Source of the DNA: Oscillospiraceae bacterium
GTDB taxonomy: Bacteria > Bacillota > Clostridia > Oscillospirales > CAG-272
Direction of reading: 5' to 3'
Length of the DNA: 64,000 nucleotides
Assembly: GCA_015064385.1 (NCBI GenBank)
Contig: SVSI01000005.1
Location: forward strand, 1 to 64,000
Part shown: in pieces, positions 19,293 to 27,913 of the stretch
Layout of the letters: each line of letters opens with the position of its first letter
Numbering within the stretch: the first letter of the stretch is position 1
The notes under the pieces: model-generated
Told to the model about the DNA's origin: nothing
Database searches by the model: none
The model's input: the letters and a program-made list of their open reading frames with translations, nothing else
Program-made: the position numbers and the translations under genes

Positions 19293-20438
19293 ATGAAAAT
19301 AGGCATAACCACACATTATTATAAAAGCTTGAACTACGGCGGTAATCTGCAGGCGTATGCGCTGTGTAAGGTCCTTAAGGATATGGGACACGAGTGCGAG
19401 CAGATGTGCTACACCGACTCGGGCACCGAGCAAGACGGCACGACGAAAACGTCGGGCGCAGGAAAGCTCCGCCGCTATATTTCGCTCATAAAGCCGTGGC
19501 TCTATATGCAAAAAAGCAAGCGCCTTGCGAAAAAATACGACATCGTAAAAAGACGCCGCGTTGCATTTGCTAATTTCAACGAGAATATGATCCCGCACAG
19601 TGCGGAAATTTACACTCCCAACACTCTGAATAAAGCAAACGAGATATACGACGCTTTTATAACCGGAAGCGATCAGATCTGGAATCTGCGCGGAAAGAAC
19701 GATTTTTATTTTCTCAAATTTGCAAACGGAAGACCGAAGATCTCTTATGCCGCAAGCATAGCAAAAGAGGATCTTTCGCCCGAACAGAAGCTCTTTTTCA
19801 ATGATGCACTCTCGGATTTCAAGACGGTATCCGTAAGAGAATCGTCTGCCGTGTCTCTGCTTAAGGATACTCACAAAAATATCGTACAAACGCTCGATCC
19901 CACCCTTCTCCTGAGCCGCGAGGAATGGGACGAGGTAGCGGAAGAGATAAAGCCCTTCGAAAAGTACGTTTTCTGCTACTTTTTGGGAGTAAACAAGAAA
20001 AGCTATAAGCTCGCCCGCAAATTCGCATCAAAGCACGGACTCAAGCTCGTTAATATCCCGATAGCAGGTGGACGACTTCGTCTTGACGATACGAAATACG
20101 GAGACGCGCGTCTGTTTGACACCTCTCCCGAGCAGTTTATATCGCTCATCAAGAACGCGGAGTACGTCTTTACCGACAGTTTCCACGCAGTAGTTTTCGC
20201 GAACATCTATCAAAAACAGTATTTCGTATTCAACAGAAATCCCGAGGGCGCAATGAGCTCGCGCATAACCGATATAACCACGCTGTTTGATCAAAACGAA
20301 AGATTCTGCGCGGGAAAAGAGCGCGAAAACATCAATTACATTGAATCACTTTCACCTATTGACTACTCAAAGCCGTCGCCGCGCTTTGAGAAAATGAAAG
20401 CTTTTTCGATGGAATTCCTTAAAAGCAGTCTCTCTTGA
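19293..20438 (+). CDS. Polysaccharide pyruvyl transferase family protein
   Basis: ITTHYYKSLNYGGNLQAYAL, FITGSDQIWN, VFTDSFHAVVFANIY. Confidence 0.85.
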   Translation: MKIGITTHYYKSLNYGGNLQAYALCKVLKDMGHECEQMCYTDSGTEQDGTTKTSGAGKLRRYISLIKPWLYMQKSKRLAKKYDIVKRRRVAFANFNENMIPHSAEIYTPNTLNKANEIYDAFITGSDQIWNLRGKNDFYFLKFANGRPKISYAASIAKEDLSPEQKLFFNDALSDFKTVSVRESSAVSLLKDTHKNIVQTLDPTLLLSREEWDEVAEEIKPFEKYVFCYFLGVNKKSYKLARKFASKHGLKLVNIPIAGGRLRLDDTKYGDARLFDTSPEQFISLIKNAEYVFTDSFHAVVFANIYQKQYFVFNRNPEGAMSSRITDITTLFDQNERFCAGKERENINYIESLSPIDYSKPSPRFEKMKAFSMEFLKSSLS

Positions 20439-20446
20439 CGGCGAAC

Positions 20447-20475
20447 AAAAAACTCCGACGGTTGTCGGAGTTTTC
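20447..20475. terminator. Bidirectional terminator
   Basis: aaaactccgacggttgtcggagtttt. Confidence 0.8.
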
Positions 20476-20476
20476 T

Positions 20477-21394
20477 TTATTTTATCTTGTTTATATCGTA
20501 CGGTGTGGTCTGGTAAACGAAGTAGTTGAGCCAGTTGGTGTAAAGCAGATTTGCGTGGCTTCTCCAGGTCGAGATCGGTTTTTTGTTCGGATCGTCGTCG
20601 GGATAATAGTTATAGGGGATCGCCGTGCCGAGCCCTGCCGCCACGTCACGCTTATATTCTTTATCAAGCGTATCGGGATCGTACTCGGAGTGTCCGGTAA
20701 CGAACACTTGTCTTCCCTTTTTGGTGGCGGCAACGTAAACTCCCGCCTTTTCGGAGGACGCGAGTATCTTCAGCGCACTCTCTTTTTCTATATCCTCTCG
20801 CGCGACCGTCGTGTAGCGGCTGTGCGGCGCGTAGAAAACGTCGTCAAATCCGCGCATAAGTATCGACTTTTTGCGATCGACCGTGTGCTCAAACACACCG
20901 AAGAGCTTTTTGTCGAGCTTTTGCTTTTTTATTCCATAGTGATAGTAAAGCGCCGCCTGTGCGCCCCAGCAGATGTGGAATGTGCTCGTGACGTTCGTTT
21001 TGCTCCATTCCATTATCTCGCAAAGCTCGTCCCAGTATTCGACCTCCTCAAATTCGAGAAGCTCGACGGGGGCACCGGTAATTATCATTCCGTCGTATTT
21101 TTGATCCTTCACCTGATCAAAGGTCTTGTAAAAAGTCAGAAGATGGTCGTACGACGTGTTTTTGGACACGTGCGTGCTCGTGTGGATAAATTCAAGCTCT
21201 ACCTGAAGGGGTGTGTTTCCGAGAATACGCGCAAGCTGTGTCTCGGTGACTATCTTGGTCGGCATAAGATTCAAAATGAGGATCTTAAGCGGACGGATAT
21301 CCTGCGTTATCGCTCTCGTTTCGGTTATAGCGAATATGTTTTCGCTCAGCAGAGTCGCCGTTGCGGGCAACTCGTTCGGTATCTTAATAGGCAT
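20477..21394 (-). CDS. metA: Homoserine O-acyltransferase
   Basis: [11 protein letters not shown]...[46 protein letters not shown]. Confidence 0.92.
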   Translation of the reverse strand: MPIKIPNELPATATLLSENIFAITETRAITQDIRPLKILILNLMPTKIVTETQLARILGNTPLQVELEFIHTSTHVSKNTSYDHLLTFYKTFDQVKDQKYDGMIITGAPVELLEFEEVEYWDELCEIMEWSKTNVTSTFHICWGAQAALYYHYGIKKQKLDKKLFGVFEHTVDRKKSILMRGFDDVFYAPHSRYTTVAREDIEKESALKILASSEKAGVYVAATKKGRQVFVTGHSEYDPDTLDKEYKRDVAAGLGTAIPYNYYPDDDPNKKPISTWRSHANLLYTNWLNYFVYQTTPYDINKIK

Positions 21395-21405
21395 TTTTCT
21401 TTTTT

Positions 21406-21623
21406 GGAAAACTTTTGAAAAAAGTTTTCCATACCTTTCAAAAACTTTCTGCGAGACAACTTTTTGAAAAAAGTTGTCTCGCTCTCTTTCAAAAACTTTT
21501 CCTGAAAACCTTTTTGTAAAAAGGTTTTCAGACTTTCCAAAAACTTTACTTAAACTTATGTCGTCATGTTTTTTTATTAAAGTTTTTGAAGTTCCAAGAA
21601 ACTTTTTTCAAAAAGTTTCTTGG
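21406..21623. repeat. Hairpin array 1 (four hairpins) between metY and metA
   Basis: Hairpins at 21406..21430, 21451..21482, 21502..21531, 21594..21623 with different but self-complementary stems and ctttcaaaaacttt spacers. Confidence 0.9.
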
Positions 21624-21626
21624 TTT

Positions 21627-22913
21627 TTATATCTGTGCGAGCGCCTGCTCGATATCCTCGATAATATCCTCGACGTTCTCGATACCAACCGAGAAGCGTA
21701 CGAGCTCGGGGCCGATGCCTGCCGCTACGAGCTGATCGTCGGTAAGCTGACGGTGAGTCGTGCTTGCGGGGTGAAGCACGGACGTACGCGCGTCCGCAAC
21801 GTGAACGACGATCGCCGCAAGCTTCAGAGCATTCATAAACTTCATAGCCGCCTCGCGTCCACCCTCGATTCCGAAGGAAATAACGCCCGAAGCACCCTTG
21901 GGAAGATATTTTTCAGCCATTGCGTACTGCGAGTCGCCCTCAAGCTTCGGATAGCTTACCCATGTTACCTTATCGTGTCCCTTAAGGTATTTTGCTACCG
22001 CAAGAGCGTTCTCCGAATGGCGCTCGATTCTGAGTGCGAGAGACTCAAGTCCGAGGTTGATAATGAACGCCGAAAGGGGTGACGGAGTAGTTCCAAGGTC
22101 GCGCATAAGCTGGCAGCACGCCTTGGTGATATACGCCGACTTTCCGAAGGACGCGGTGTAAACGACTCCGTGATATGACTCGTCCGGCTCGGTAAGCTCG
22201 GGATATTTGCCCGCCGCTTCCCAGTCGAAGTTTCCGCTGTCAACTATAACTCCGCCAACTGTCGATGCGTGTCCGTCCATATATTTGGTCGTCGAATGTA
22301 TAACTATATCCGCGCCGAATTCGATCGGACGGCAGAGTACGGGAGTTGCAAAGGTATTATCCACGATAAGCGGCATATTATGCTTATGTGCAAGGTGCGC
22401 GTATCTCTCGATATCGAGAACGGTAAGCGCAGGATTTGCTATCGTCTCACCGAAGATAAGGCGGGTATTTTCGTCGATCAGCTTTTCTATCTCCTCGTCG
22501 GACATATCGGGAGTGACGAATCTCGTCTCAATTCCCATACGCTTCATAGTAACCGCGAAAAGATTGGTCGTTCCGCCGTAAATGGACGAGAGCGAGATTA
22601 TGTTCTGTCCCGCAGAGGTGATATTGAACACCGAAATTAAGCTCGCCGCCTGTCCGGACGAGGTAAGCATAGCACCTACGCCACCCTCAAGAGAGGCGAT
22701 CTTCGAAGCGACCGCAGAAAGCGTAGGATTCGATATTCTCGAATACATATCGCCGGGCGCCTTGAGGTCAAAAAGATCTCCGAGGTGCTCTGCGCTGTCG
22801 TACTTATAGGTCGTGCTCTGGTATATGGGGAGAACTCTCGGCTCGGAATTTTTCGGCGAGTAACCCTCCTGTATGCACTTTGTTTCTATTCTGTATTTTT
22901 TATTCTCACTCAT
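21627..22913 (-). CDS. metY: O-acetylhomoserine aminocarboxypropyltransferase / cysteine synthase
   Basis: IYQSTTYKYDSAEHLGDLF, PLIVDNTFATPVLCRPIEFGADIVIHSTTKYMDGH; start trimmed to MSENKKY. Confidence 0.88.
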   Translation of the reverse strand: MSENKKYRIETKCIQEGYSPKNSEPRVLPIYQSTTYKYDSAEHLGDLFDLKAPGDMYSRISNPTLSAVASKIASLEGGVGAMLTSSGQAASLISVFNITSAGQNIISLSSIYGGTTNLFAVTMKRMGIETRFVTPDMSDEEIEKLIDENTRLIFGETIANPALTVLDIERYAHLAHKHNMPLIVDNTFATPVLCRPIEFGADIVIHSTTKYMDGHASTVGGVIVDSGNFDWEAAGKYPELTEPDESYHGVVYTASFGKSAYITKACCQLMRDLGTTPSPLSAFIINLGLESLALRIERHSENALAVAKYLKGHDKVTWVSYPKLEGDSQYAMAEKYLPKGASGVISFGIEGGREAAMKFMNALKLAAIVVHVADARTSVLHPASTTHRQLTDDQLVAAGIGPELVRFSVGIENVEDIIEDIEQALAQI

Positions 22914-22953
22914 TTCAGAAATTCCTTTCTCCGATCTGATTTTTTCACAAGTT

Positions 22954-24420
22954 TCACATCTTTTTTGCGGTTTTCTTATTGGATACCGCAAGGAAGATTA
23001 TTCCCACGATCGCCGATACTGCAAGAACCGCCGCGAGTGCCGTCACGATGATTACCGTAGTTTTTGAAAGCTGAAGCTTCTTTGGCGGCACGGGTGCAGG
23101 AGCGGGAGCGTTGCCCGTTTCTCCGCCGTCATCTGCGGGCGGAATATCGCTCGGATATATAAAGCCGGGGAGCTCGCCGTCTCTGTATGGAGGGAGCTTG
23201 ACGATCCTGAAAAAGTACTCGGTCTTATGACCGCTCTCCGCAACGCAGGAAAGAGTCAGCTCCGCACTGCCGCTTGCAAGCGAAACGGTTGTCGGCTCGC
23301 TGAAGCTTTCCGCCTTTTCACTGCTCGGCAGACACGAGATCTCTATTTCATCAAGAGAATTTTCAACGTAAAGTATGTACTGCGTTCTCGCGGGATCAAA
23401 TGCGGGCGAGAGCACGCCGCCGCTGAAAATTATCTCTTTAAGGGTAGAATTATTGTCCTCTTTGTAGTTTGGATTTTCCTCTTTCGTTACGGTAAGAATA
23501 TATTCCGAAACGTTGCCTTTTTCGGCAGTTACGGTTATTTTGACCGTATTTACACCGACTCTCAAAATGTGTTCCTCTACCGAAACGGTAGCAAACTCGT
23601 TCGCCGTCTCATATATCGGCTCAAGCTTTGACATCGAATTTCCTACGGTAAGCGAGTATTCCTTCACGCTCGGATCAAAGGTCGGAGAAAGCTCCGATCC
23701 ATCTACCGACAAAGACGCAAGCGTTGAATCGTCCGACAGAGCGACCGTTTCGTAAATGGCGGTATAGACCGTATCCTGCATCACGGTCTCCGTCACCTCG
23801 GGAGTCCAGCCGGTAAAGATATACTTGTTCTCGCCGTCCGAGGGCTTCGTGGGATCTTCGGGTAAGGTAACTTTTTCGTCTATAAAATATTTCTGCTCGG
23901 AAATTACCGTTTCTCCGTCCCCGTCAACGAATTTGACGCTGTATTTTTCCTTTATCTCAACAAGAGCGCTGTCATCTGCAAAAGTGACCTTGCCGCCCGC
24001 AGACGTGTTCGCCTCAACGTGCGCTATTTTGATCTCGGTGGTCGTTTCGGTCTCGGAAACGGCTGTAAAGTTCAGCTTTACGAGCTCTCCCGACGCACTC
24101 GAGTTATCAGCGGTGGATACGCTCCATCTCAAAATATACGGAGAGGACATTGTGGGAGAAGGGGTAGAGAGCCCTTCAAGAAGCGCAAGGTCCTCTATCG
24201 AATCGAGGCGAAGTGCGCTCTCGTCATACTCGATCTTGAAGCGAAGAGATATTATTCCGGGGTTGTCCTTAAGAGATATCACAAGCGAAAAGGATCCTCC
24301 CTTTTCAACGCGCGTGTCGGAGATCTCGTACGCGGGCGCGGGAGTGCTTGATGTTACGGTAAACACTGCCGTAAAAAGCATCGCGAGTGTGAGTAGAGTT
24401 ATTATTAAGCGTTTTTTCAT
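22954..24420 (-). CDS. Secreted membrane-anchored protein with cohesin-like, InlB-like and cadherin-like beta-sandwich domains
   Basis: Signal peptide; VEKGGSFSLVISLKDNPGIISLRFKIEYDESAL; repeated LSPxFDPxxxxYxLxV; C-terminal TM helix and basic tail. Confidence 0.75.
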   Translation of the reverse strand: MKKRLIITLLTLAMLFTAVFTVTSSTPAPAYEISDTRVEKGGSFSLVISLKDNPGIISLRFKIEYDESALRLDSIEDLALLEGLSTPSPTMSSPYILRWSVSTADNSSASGELVKLNFTAVSETETTTEIKIAHVEANTSAGGKVTFADDSALVEIKEKYSVKFVDGDGETVISEQKYFIDEKVTLPEDPTKPSDGENKYIFTGWTPEVTETVMQDTVYTAIYETVALSDDSTLASLSVDGSELSPTFDPSVKEYSLTVGNSMSKLEPIYETANEFATVSVEEHILRVGVNTVKITVTAEKGNVSEYILTVTKEENPNYKEDNNSTLKEIIFSGGVLSPAFDPARTQYILYVENSLDEIEISCLPSSEKAESFSEPTTVSLASGSAELTLSCVAESGHKTEYFFRIVKLPPYRDGELPGFIYPSDIPPADDGGETGNAPAPAPVPPKKLQLSKTTVIIVTALAAVLAVSAIVGIIFLAVSNKKTAKKM

Positions 24421-24576
24421 GAAATACCGCCCTTTCGATCAAATAAAGGTCAATAGGCGAAAACATACCTATACATTATGTAATTTTACCACACATCTTC
24501 CGACTTGTCAATTATTAAGTTAAATATATTAAGTAAATTTTATTGCTAAATTCTTCCCCTCTAACGCTGTGAATTG

Positions 24577-24605
24577 TTGACAAGCGAAAAAAATTGTGAT
24601 ATACT
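24577..24605 (+). promoter_or_regulatory. SigA-type promoter upstream of cysS
   Basis: TTGACA - 17 nt - TATACT. Confidence 0.75.
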
Positions 24606-24668
24606 CCTTAAAAGAGGTAAATTTTACGCGTTTTACGGCAATTATGCCGTTTATGAAAGGTTATAGAT

Positions 24669-26093
24669 ATGAAACTTTACAACAGTCTTACAAGAAGCCG
24701 TGACGAGTTCGTACCAAACGAGCCGGGCAAGGTCAAAATGTACACCTGCGGACCTACCGTGTATCACTACGCGCACATAGGAAATCTCCGCACTTATATT
24801 ATGGAGGACGTTCTCGATAAATATTTCCGTTACAGCGGATACGACGTCACCAGAGTTATGAATATTACCGACGTCGGACACCTCTCCTCTGACGGAGACA
24901 CGGGCGAGGACAAAATGCTCAAGGGCGCAAAAAGAGAAAACAAGACCGTCCTTGAGATAGCAAAATTCTACACCGACGCGTTTTTCAACGACTGCGAAAA
25001 GCTGAAGATAAAGACTCCCGAGGTGGTTGCGCCCGCAACGACCTGCATCGACGATTTTATCTCGGTCATTTCCGCCCTTATTGAAAAGGGCTACGCTTAC
25101 GAGGCGGGCGGAAACATCTATTTTGACACCTCGAAGCTGAGCAACTACTACGTTTTCAACGATTTTTCCGAAGAAGACCTGGAGGTGGGCGTCCGTGAGG
25201 GTGTTGAAGAGGACTCCTACAAGAAAAACAAGACCGACTTCGTTCTTTGGTTCACCCGTTCCAAATTCGAAGACCAGGAGCTTAAATGGGATTCCCCCTG
25301 GGGAGTCGGATACCCCGGCTGGCATATCGAGTGCTCGTGCATTTCAATGAAGCACCTCGGAGAAACGCTTGACGTTCACTGTGGCGGTATTGACAACGCA
25401 TTTCCGCACCATACGAACGAGATCGCACAAAGCGAAGCGTATCTCGGTCATAAATGGTGCAACTATTGGTTCCACGTCCGCCATCTTAACACAAGCAGCG
25501 GAAAGATGAGTAAATCCAAGGGTGAATTTCTGACCGTTTCCCTTCTGGAGGAAAAGGGCTACGATCCCCTCGTTTACAGATATTTCTGTCTCCAGTCGCA
25601 CTACCGCAAATCGCTCGTTTTCTCCTGGGAAAACCTTGACAACGCAGCGGCGGCTTACAACAAGCTCGTCAAACGCATTGCATCCGTAAAGGACGAGGGC
25701 GAGATCAACGCAGACGATTTTGCAAAATACAAAAAGGCGTTCACCGACGCGCTTGACAACGATCTTAACACCTCTCTTGCGGTCACCGCTCTTTACGACG
25801 TAATAAAGGCGGATATTTCGGGCAAAACAAAGCTCGCTCTTATTGAAGATTTCGACAAGGTGCTCTCTATCGGTCTTATCGACGCAGCCAAAAAGCTCTC
25901 CGTTGACAGCACGGGAGCCGAGGCGGCTTCAAACGATCCCGAGGCGGCGCGTATCGAGGCACTCCTTAACGAGCGTGCCGAAGCAAAAAAGGCAAAGAAC
26001 TACTCTCGCGCAGACGAGATCCGCGCACAGCTCCTTTCCGAAGGAATCGTTATAACCGACACCCCACAGGGCGCAAAGTGGGAAAGAAAATAA
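24669..26093 (+). CDS. cysS: Cysteinyl-tRNA synthetase
   Basis: MYTCGPTVYHYAHIGNLRTY, WHIECSCIS, GKMSKSKGE. Confidence 0.97.
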   Translation: MKLYNSLTRSRDEFVPNEPGKVKMYTCGPTVYHYAHIGNLRTYIMEDVLDKYFRYSGYDVTRVMNITDVGHLSSDGDTGEDKMLKGAKRENKTVLEIAKFYTDAFFNDCEKLKIKTPEVVAPATTCIDDFISVISALIEKGYAYEAGGNIYFDTSKLSNYYVFNDFSEEDLEVGVREGVEEDSYKKNKTDFVLWFTRSKFEDQELKWDSPWGVGYPGWHIECSCISMKHLGETLDVHCGGIDNAFPHHTNEIAQSEAYLGHKWCNYWFHVRHLNTSSGKMSKSKGEFLTVSLLEEKGYDPLVYRYFCLQSHYRKSLVFSWENLDNAAAAYNKLVKRIASVKDEGEINADDFAKYKKAFTDALDNDLNTSLAVTALYDVIKADISGKTKLALIEDFDKVLSIGLIDAAKKLSVDSTGAEAASNDPEAARIEALLNERAEAKKAKNYSRADEIRAQLLSEGIVITDTPQGAKWERK

Positions 26094-26103
26094 AACAAAA
26101 TTT

Positions 26104-26136
26104 AAGAGCTCGGCTGCTTGCCGAGCTCTTTCTTTT
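26104..26136. terminator. Bidirectional terminator
   Basis: agagctcggctgcttgccgagctctttctttttt. Confidence 0.8.
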
Positions 26137-27906
26137 TTATTTTATGTCCATAGGAGAATAGATCGTTATTTTTGCAAATGCAACGTATCTTTCTCCGTAC
26201 CTGTCAACTGTGTTTGCATAGTATAGTGTTTTTCCGTCGTCACCAACCCAAAGCCCCGCACTGTATCCTACTCTGTCCTGATCTTTGGATATCGGAGTGC
26301 CCGCAAGCGGATCTTCTATCGTTTCCCAAGTTTCGCCGTAGTCAAAGCTAATGAAGATAACTCCCTTGTTCGAGCTTCTCTTGGACGTAACGATAAGAAC
26401 GCCCTTCTCGCCGCCAATGTCAAGCCACGCACACGAGGGCGAGCCGGCTGTGATGTATTTACCGCTCTCGGGAATGATCGTCCCCCGGTCGCTCGGATCT
26501 CCCCAATCGGCAAGATTTGTTGTTTTTTTGTAGAAAATGCGGAAATCCGTCCAACTGCTGTTTTTATCTCCCTCCTGCTCGTAAACCATGAAATACTCGC
26601 CGTTACCCATCTTGGTAATAACGGGCATTCCGGGGCGGAAAGCAAAAGAGTTTACTGCTACTACCTCTATCGGCTCGACTGTGCTTGCACCCGCGGTAGA
26701 TGCAACCATTCCGTCCTTACCTTCCCAGTTTACACCGTCCTTCGAACGCTTGTAAACAACCTTCTGGTCGTGTCCCGGATCAGAGTCGTCCGAATAGAAA
26801 CAGTAAAGGTAGCCGTCCTCCTCACAGTAGGTCATAAAGGGCTCCCAAACGCCCTCTTTTATACCCTTTGCTTCGTCAATTATAACGTATTCCTCCCAGC
26901 TTACGCCGCAGTCAAAGCTTCTCCATACTGCGAGAATTGATTTGCCGAGCATACCGTCCGACTTATCGTTATAATCAACCGAGCAGTACGAATAAAGCAG
27001 TGTGCCCGCGGGCATATCGCCCACCTTAGTAGGAAGTTCGTAAATGTGTGCCATAGTACCGATTCTCGGAAGCTTGTCGTGAAGTGTCTCCTTCGGGCGA
27101 GCAAGTGCCTTCCACGTCTTGCCCTTGTCGGAGCTCATCATAACGCAACCGTAGGTCGGATTGTTTTCGGTAAGATCATACACAAGTGTTGCCGCGGTAG
27201 CAATCAGTTTGCCGTTATCTGCGGGATTTGGCTGATATTTAAGTTCTGTAATCGACGGATACGACGCGTTTTGCACAATAAATTCATTTCCGTCCGCCGT
27301 GGTGTATTTAACATTCGGCTGAGTTATGAGAGTTGTGCTGTCAACGTGAAATGCCGTGCCGTTAGATGCGAGTATCAGCGAGCTTTCGTCATAAAGACCT
27401 AACTGCTGATTGCCGCACGAAATATCTATCACGCCCTGAGCGGACGAGGGATAGACATAGCTTTCGATAAACACCCAAATTGCCCGTGCGGTCGAAAGAT
27501 CGTCAGTTCCCGTAATAACTATTTTGTTTTCGGATACTCTAACAGCGAATGAGTTTTGGTCTTTGTTCTGCTTTTTAAGGTAGGAAACAGTCGAGCTTGA
27601 TTCACTGCGATTTGTTTCCCCTACAAGTATTTCCTTTTCGAGTGCCTCTGTACCGTCATTTACAACGGGAAGATCGATTCCGAGCTTGTTCGAAATAGTG
27701 CTTTTGAGTGTAGAAAGTGCCGCCTTGGTGTTTGCCTCGGCACCCTCCTCTACAACGAGAGTAAAGCCGTCGAGCGAATACTCGTTTGCATTCGGAATAT
27801 CCTCAGCCGGGGTTAACTGCTCACTGTCCTTGCACGAAGCAAGCGTGGTAATTACAAGTGCTCCGAGCAAAGAAAGTGCCAAAATTTTTGTAAAAATTTT
27901 TTTCAT
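26137..27906 (-). CDS. BNR/Asp-box sialidase-like beta-propeller lipoprotein (paralog 1)
   Basis: Lipobox TTLASC; SSDKGKTW, SFDCGVSWEEY, SKDGVNWEG, SFDYGETWE. Confidence 0.8.
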   Translation of the reverse strand: MKKIFTKILALSLLGALVITTLASCKDSEQLTPAEDIPNANEYSLDGFTLVVEEGAEANTKAALSTLKSTISNKLGIDLPVVNDGTEALEKEILVGETNRSESSSTVSYLKKQNKDQNSFAVRVSENKIVITGTDDLSTARAIWVFIESYVYPSSAQGVIDISCGNQQLGLYDESSLILASNGTAFHVDSTTLITQPNVKYTTADGNEFIVQNASYPSITELKYQPNPADNGKLIATAATLVYDLTENNPTYGCVMMSSDKGKTWKALARPKETLHDKLPRIGTMAHIYELPTKVGDMPAGTLLYSYCSVDYNDKSDGMLGKSILAVWRSFDCGVSWEEYVIIDEAKGIKEGVWEPFMTYCEEDGYLYCFYSDDSDPGHDQKVVYKRSKDGVNWEGKDGMVASTAGASTVEPIEVVAVNSFAFRPGMPVITKMGNGEYFMVYEQEGDKNSSWTDFRIFYKKTTNLADWGDPSDRGTIIPESGKYITAGSPSCAWLDIGGEKGVLIVTSKRSSNKGVIFISFDYGETWETIEDPLAGTPISKDQDRVGYSAGLWVGDDGKTLYYANTVDRYGERYVAFAKITIYSPMDIK

Positions 27907-27913
27907 TGTTTAT

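Noticed and set aside
21406-21623. CRISPR array
   Set aside because: Repeated units are palindromes with varying stems and no constant repeat/unique spacer pattern; no cas genes.
21395-21626. SAM riboswitch or T-box in the metY-metA gap
   Set aside because: No recognisable SAM-I/II core or T-box AGGGTGG motif; only the A/T hairpin family is present.
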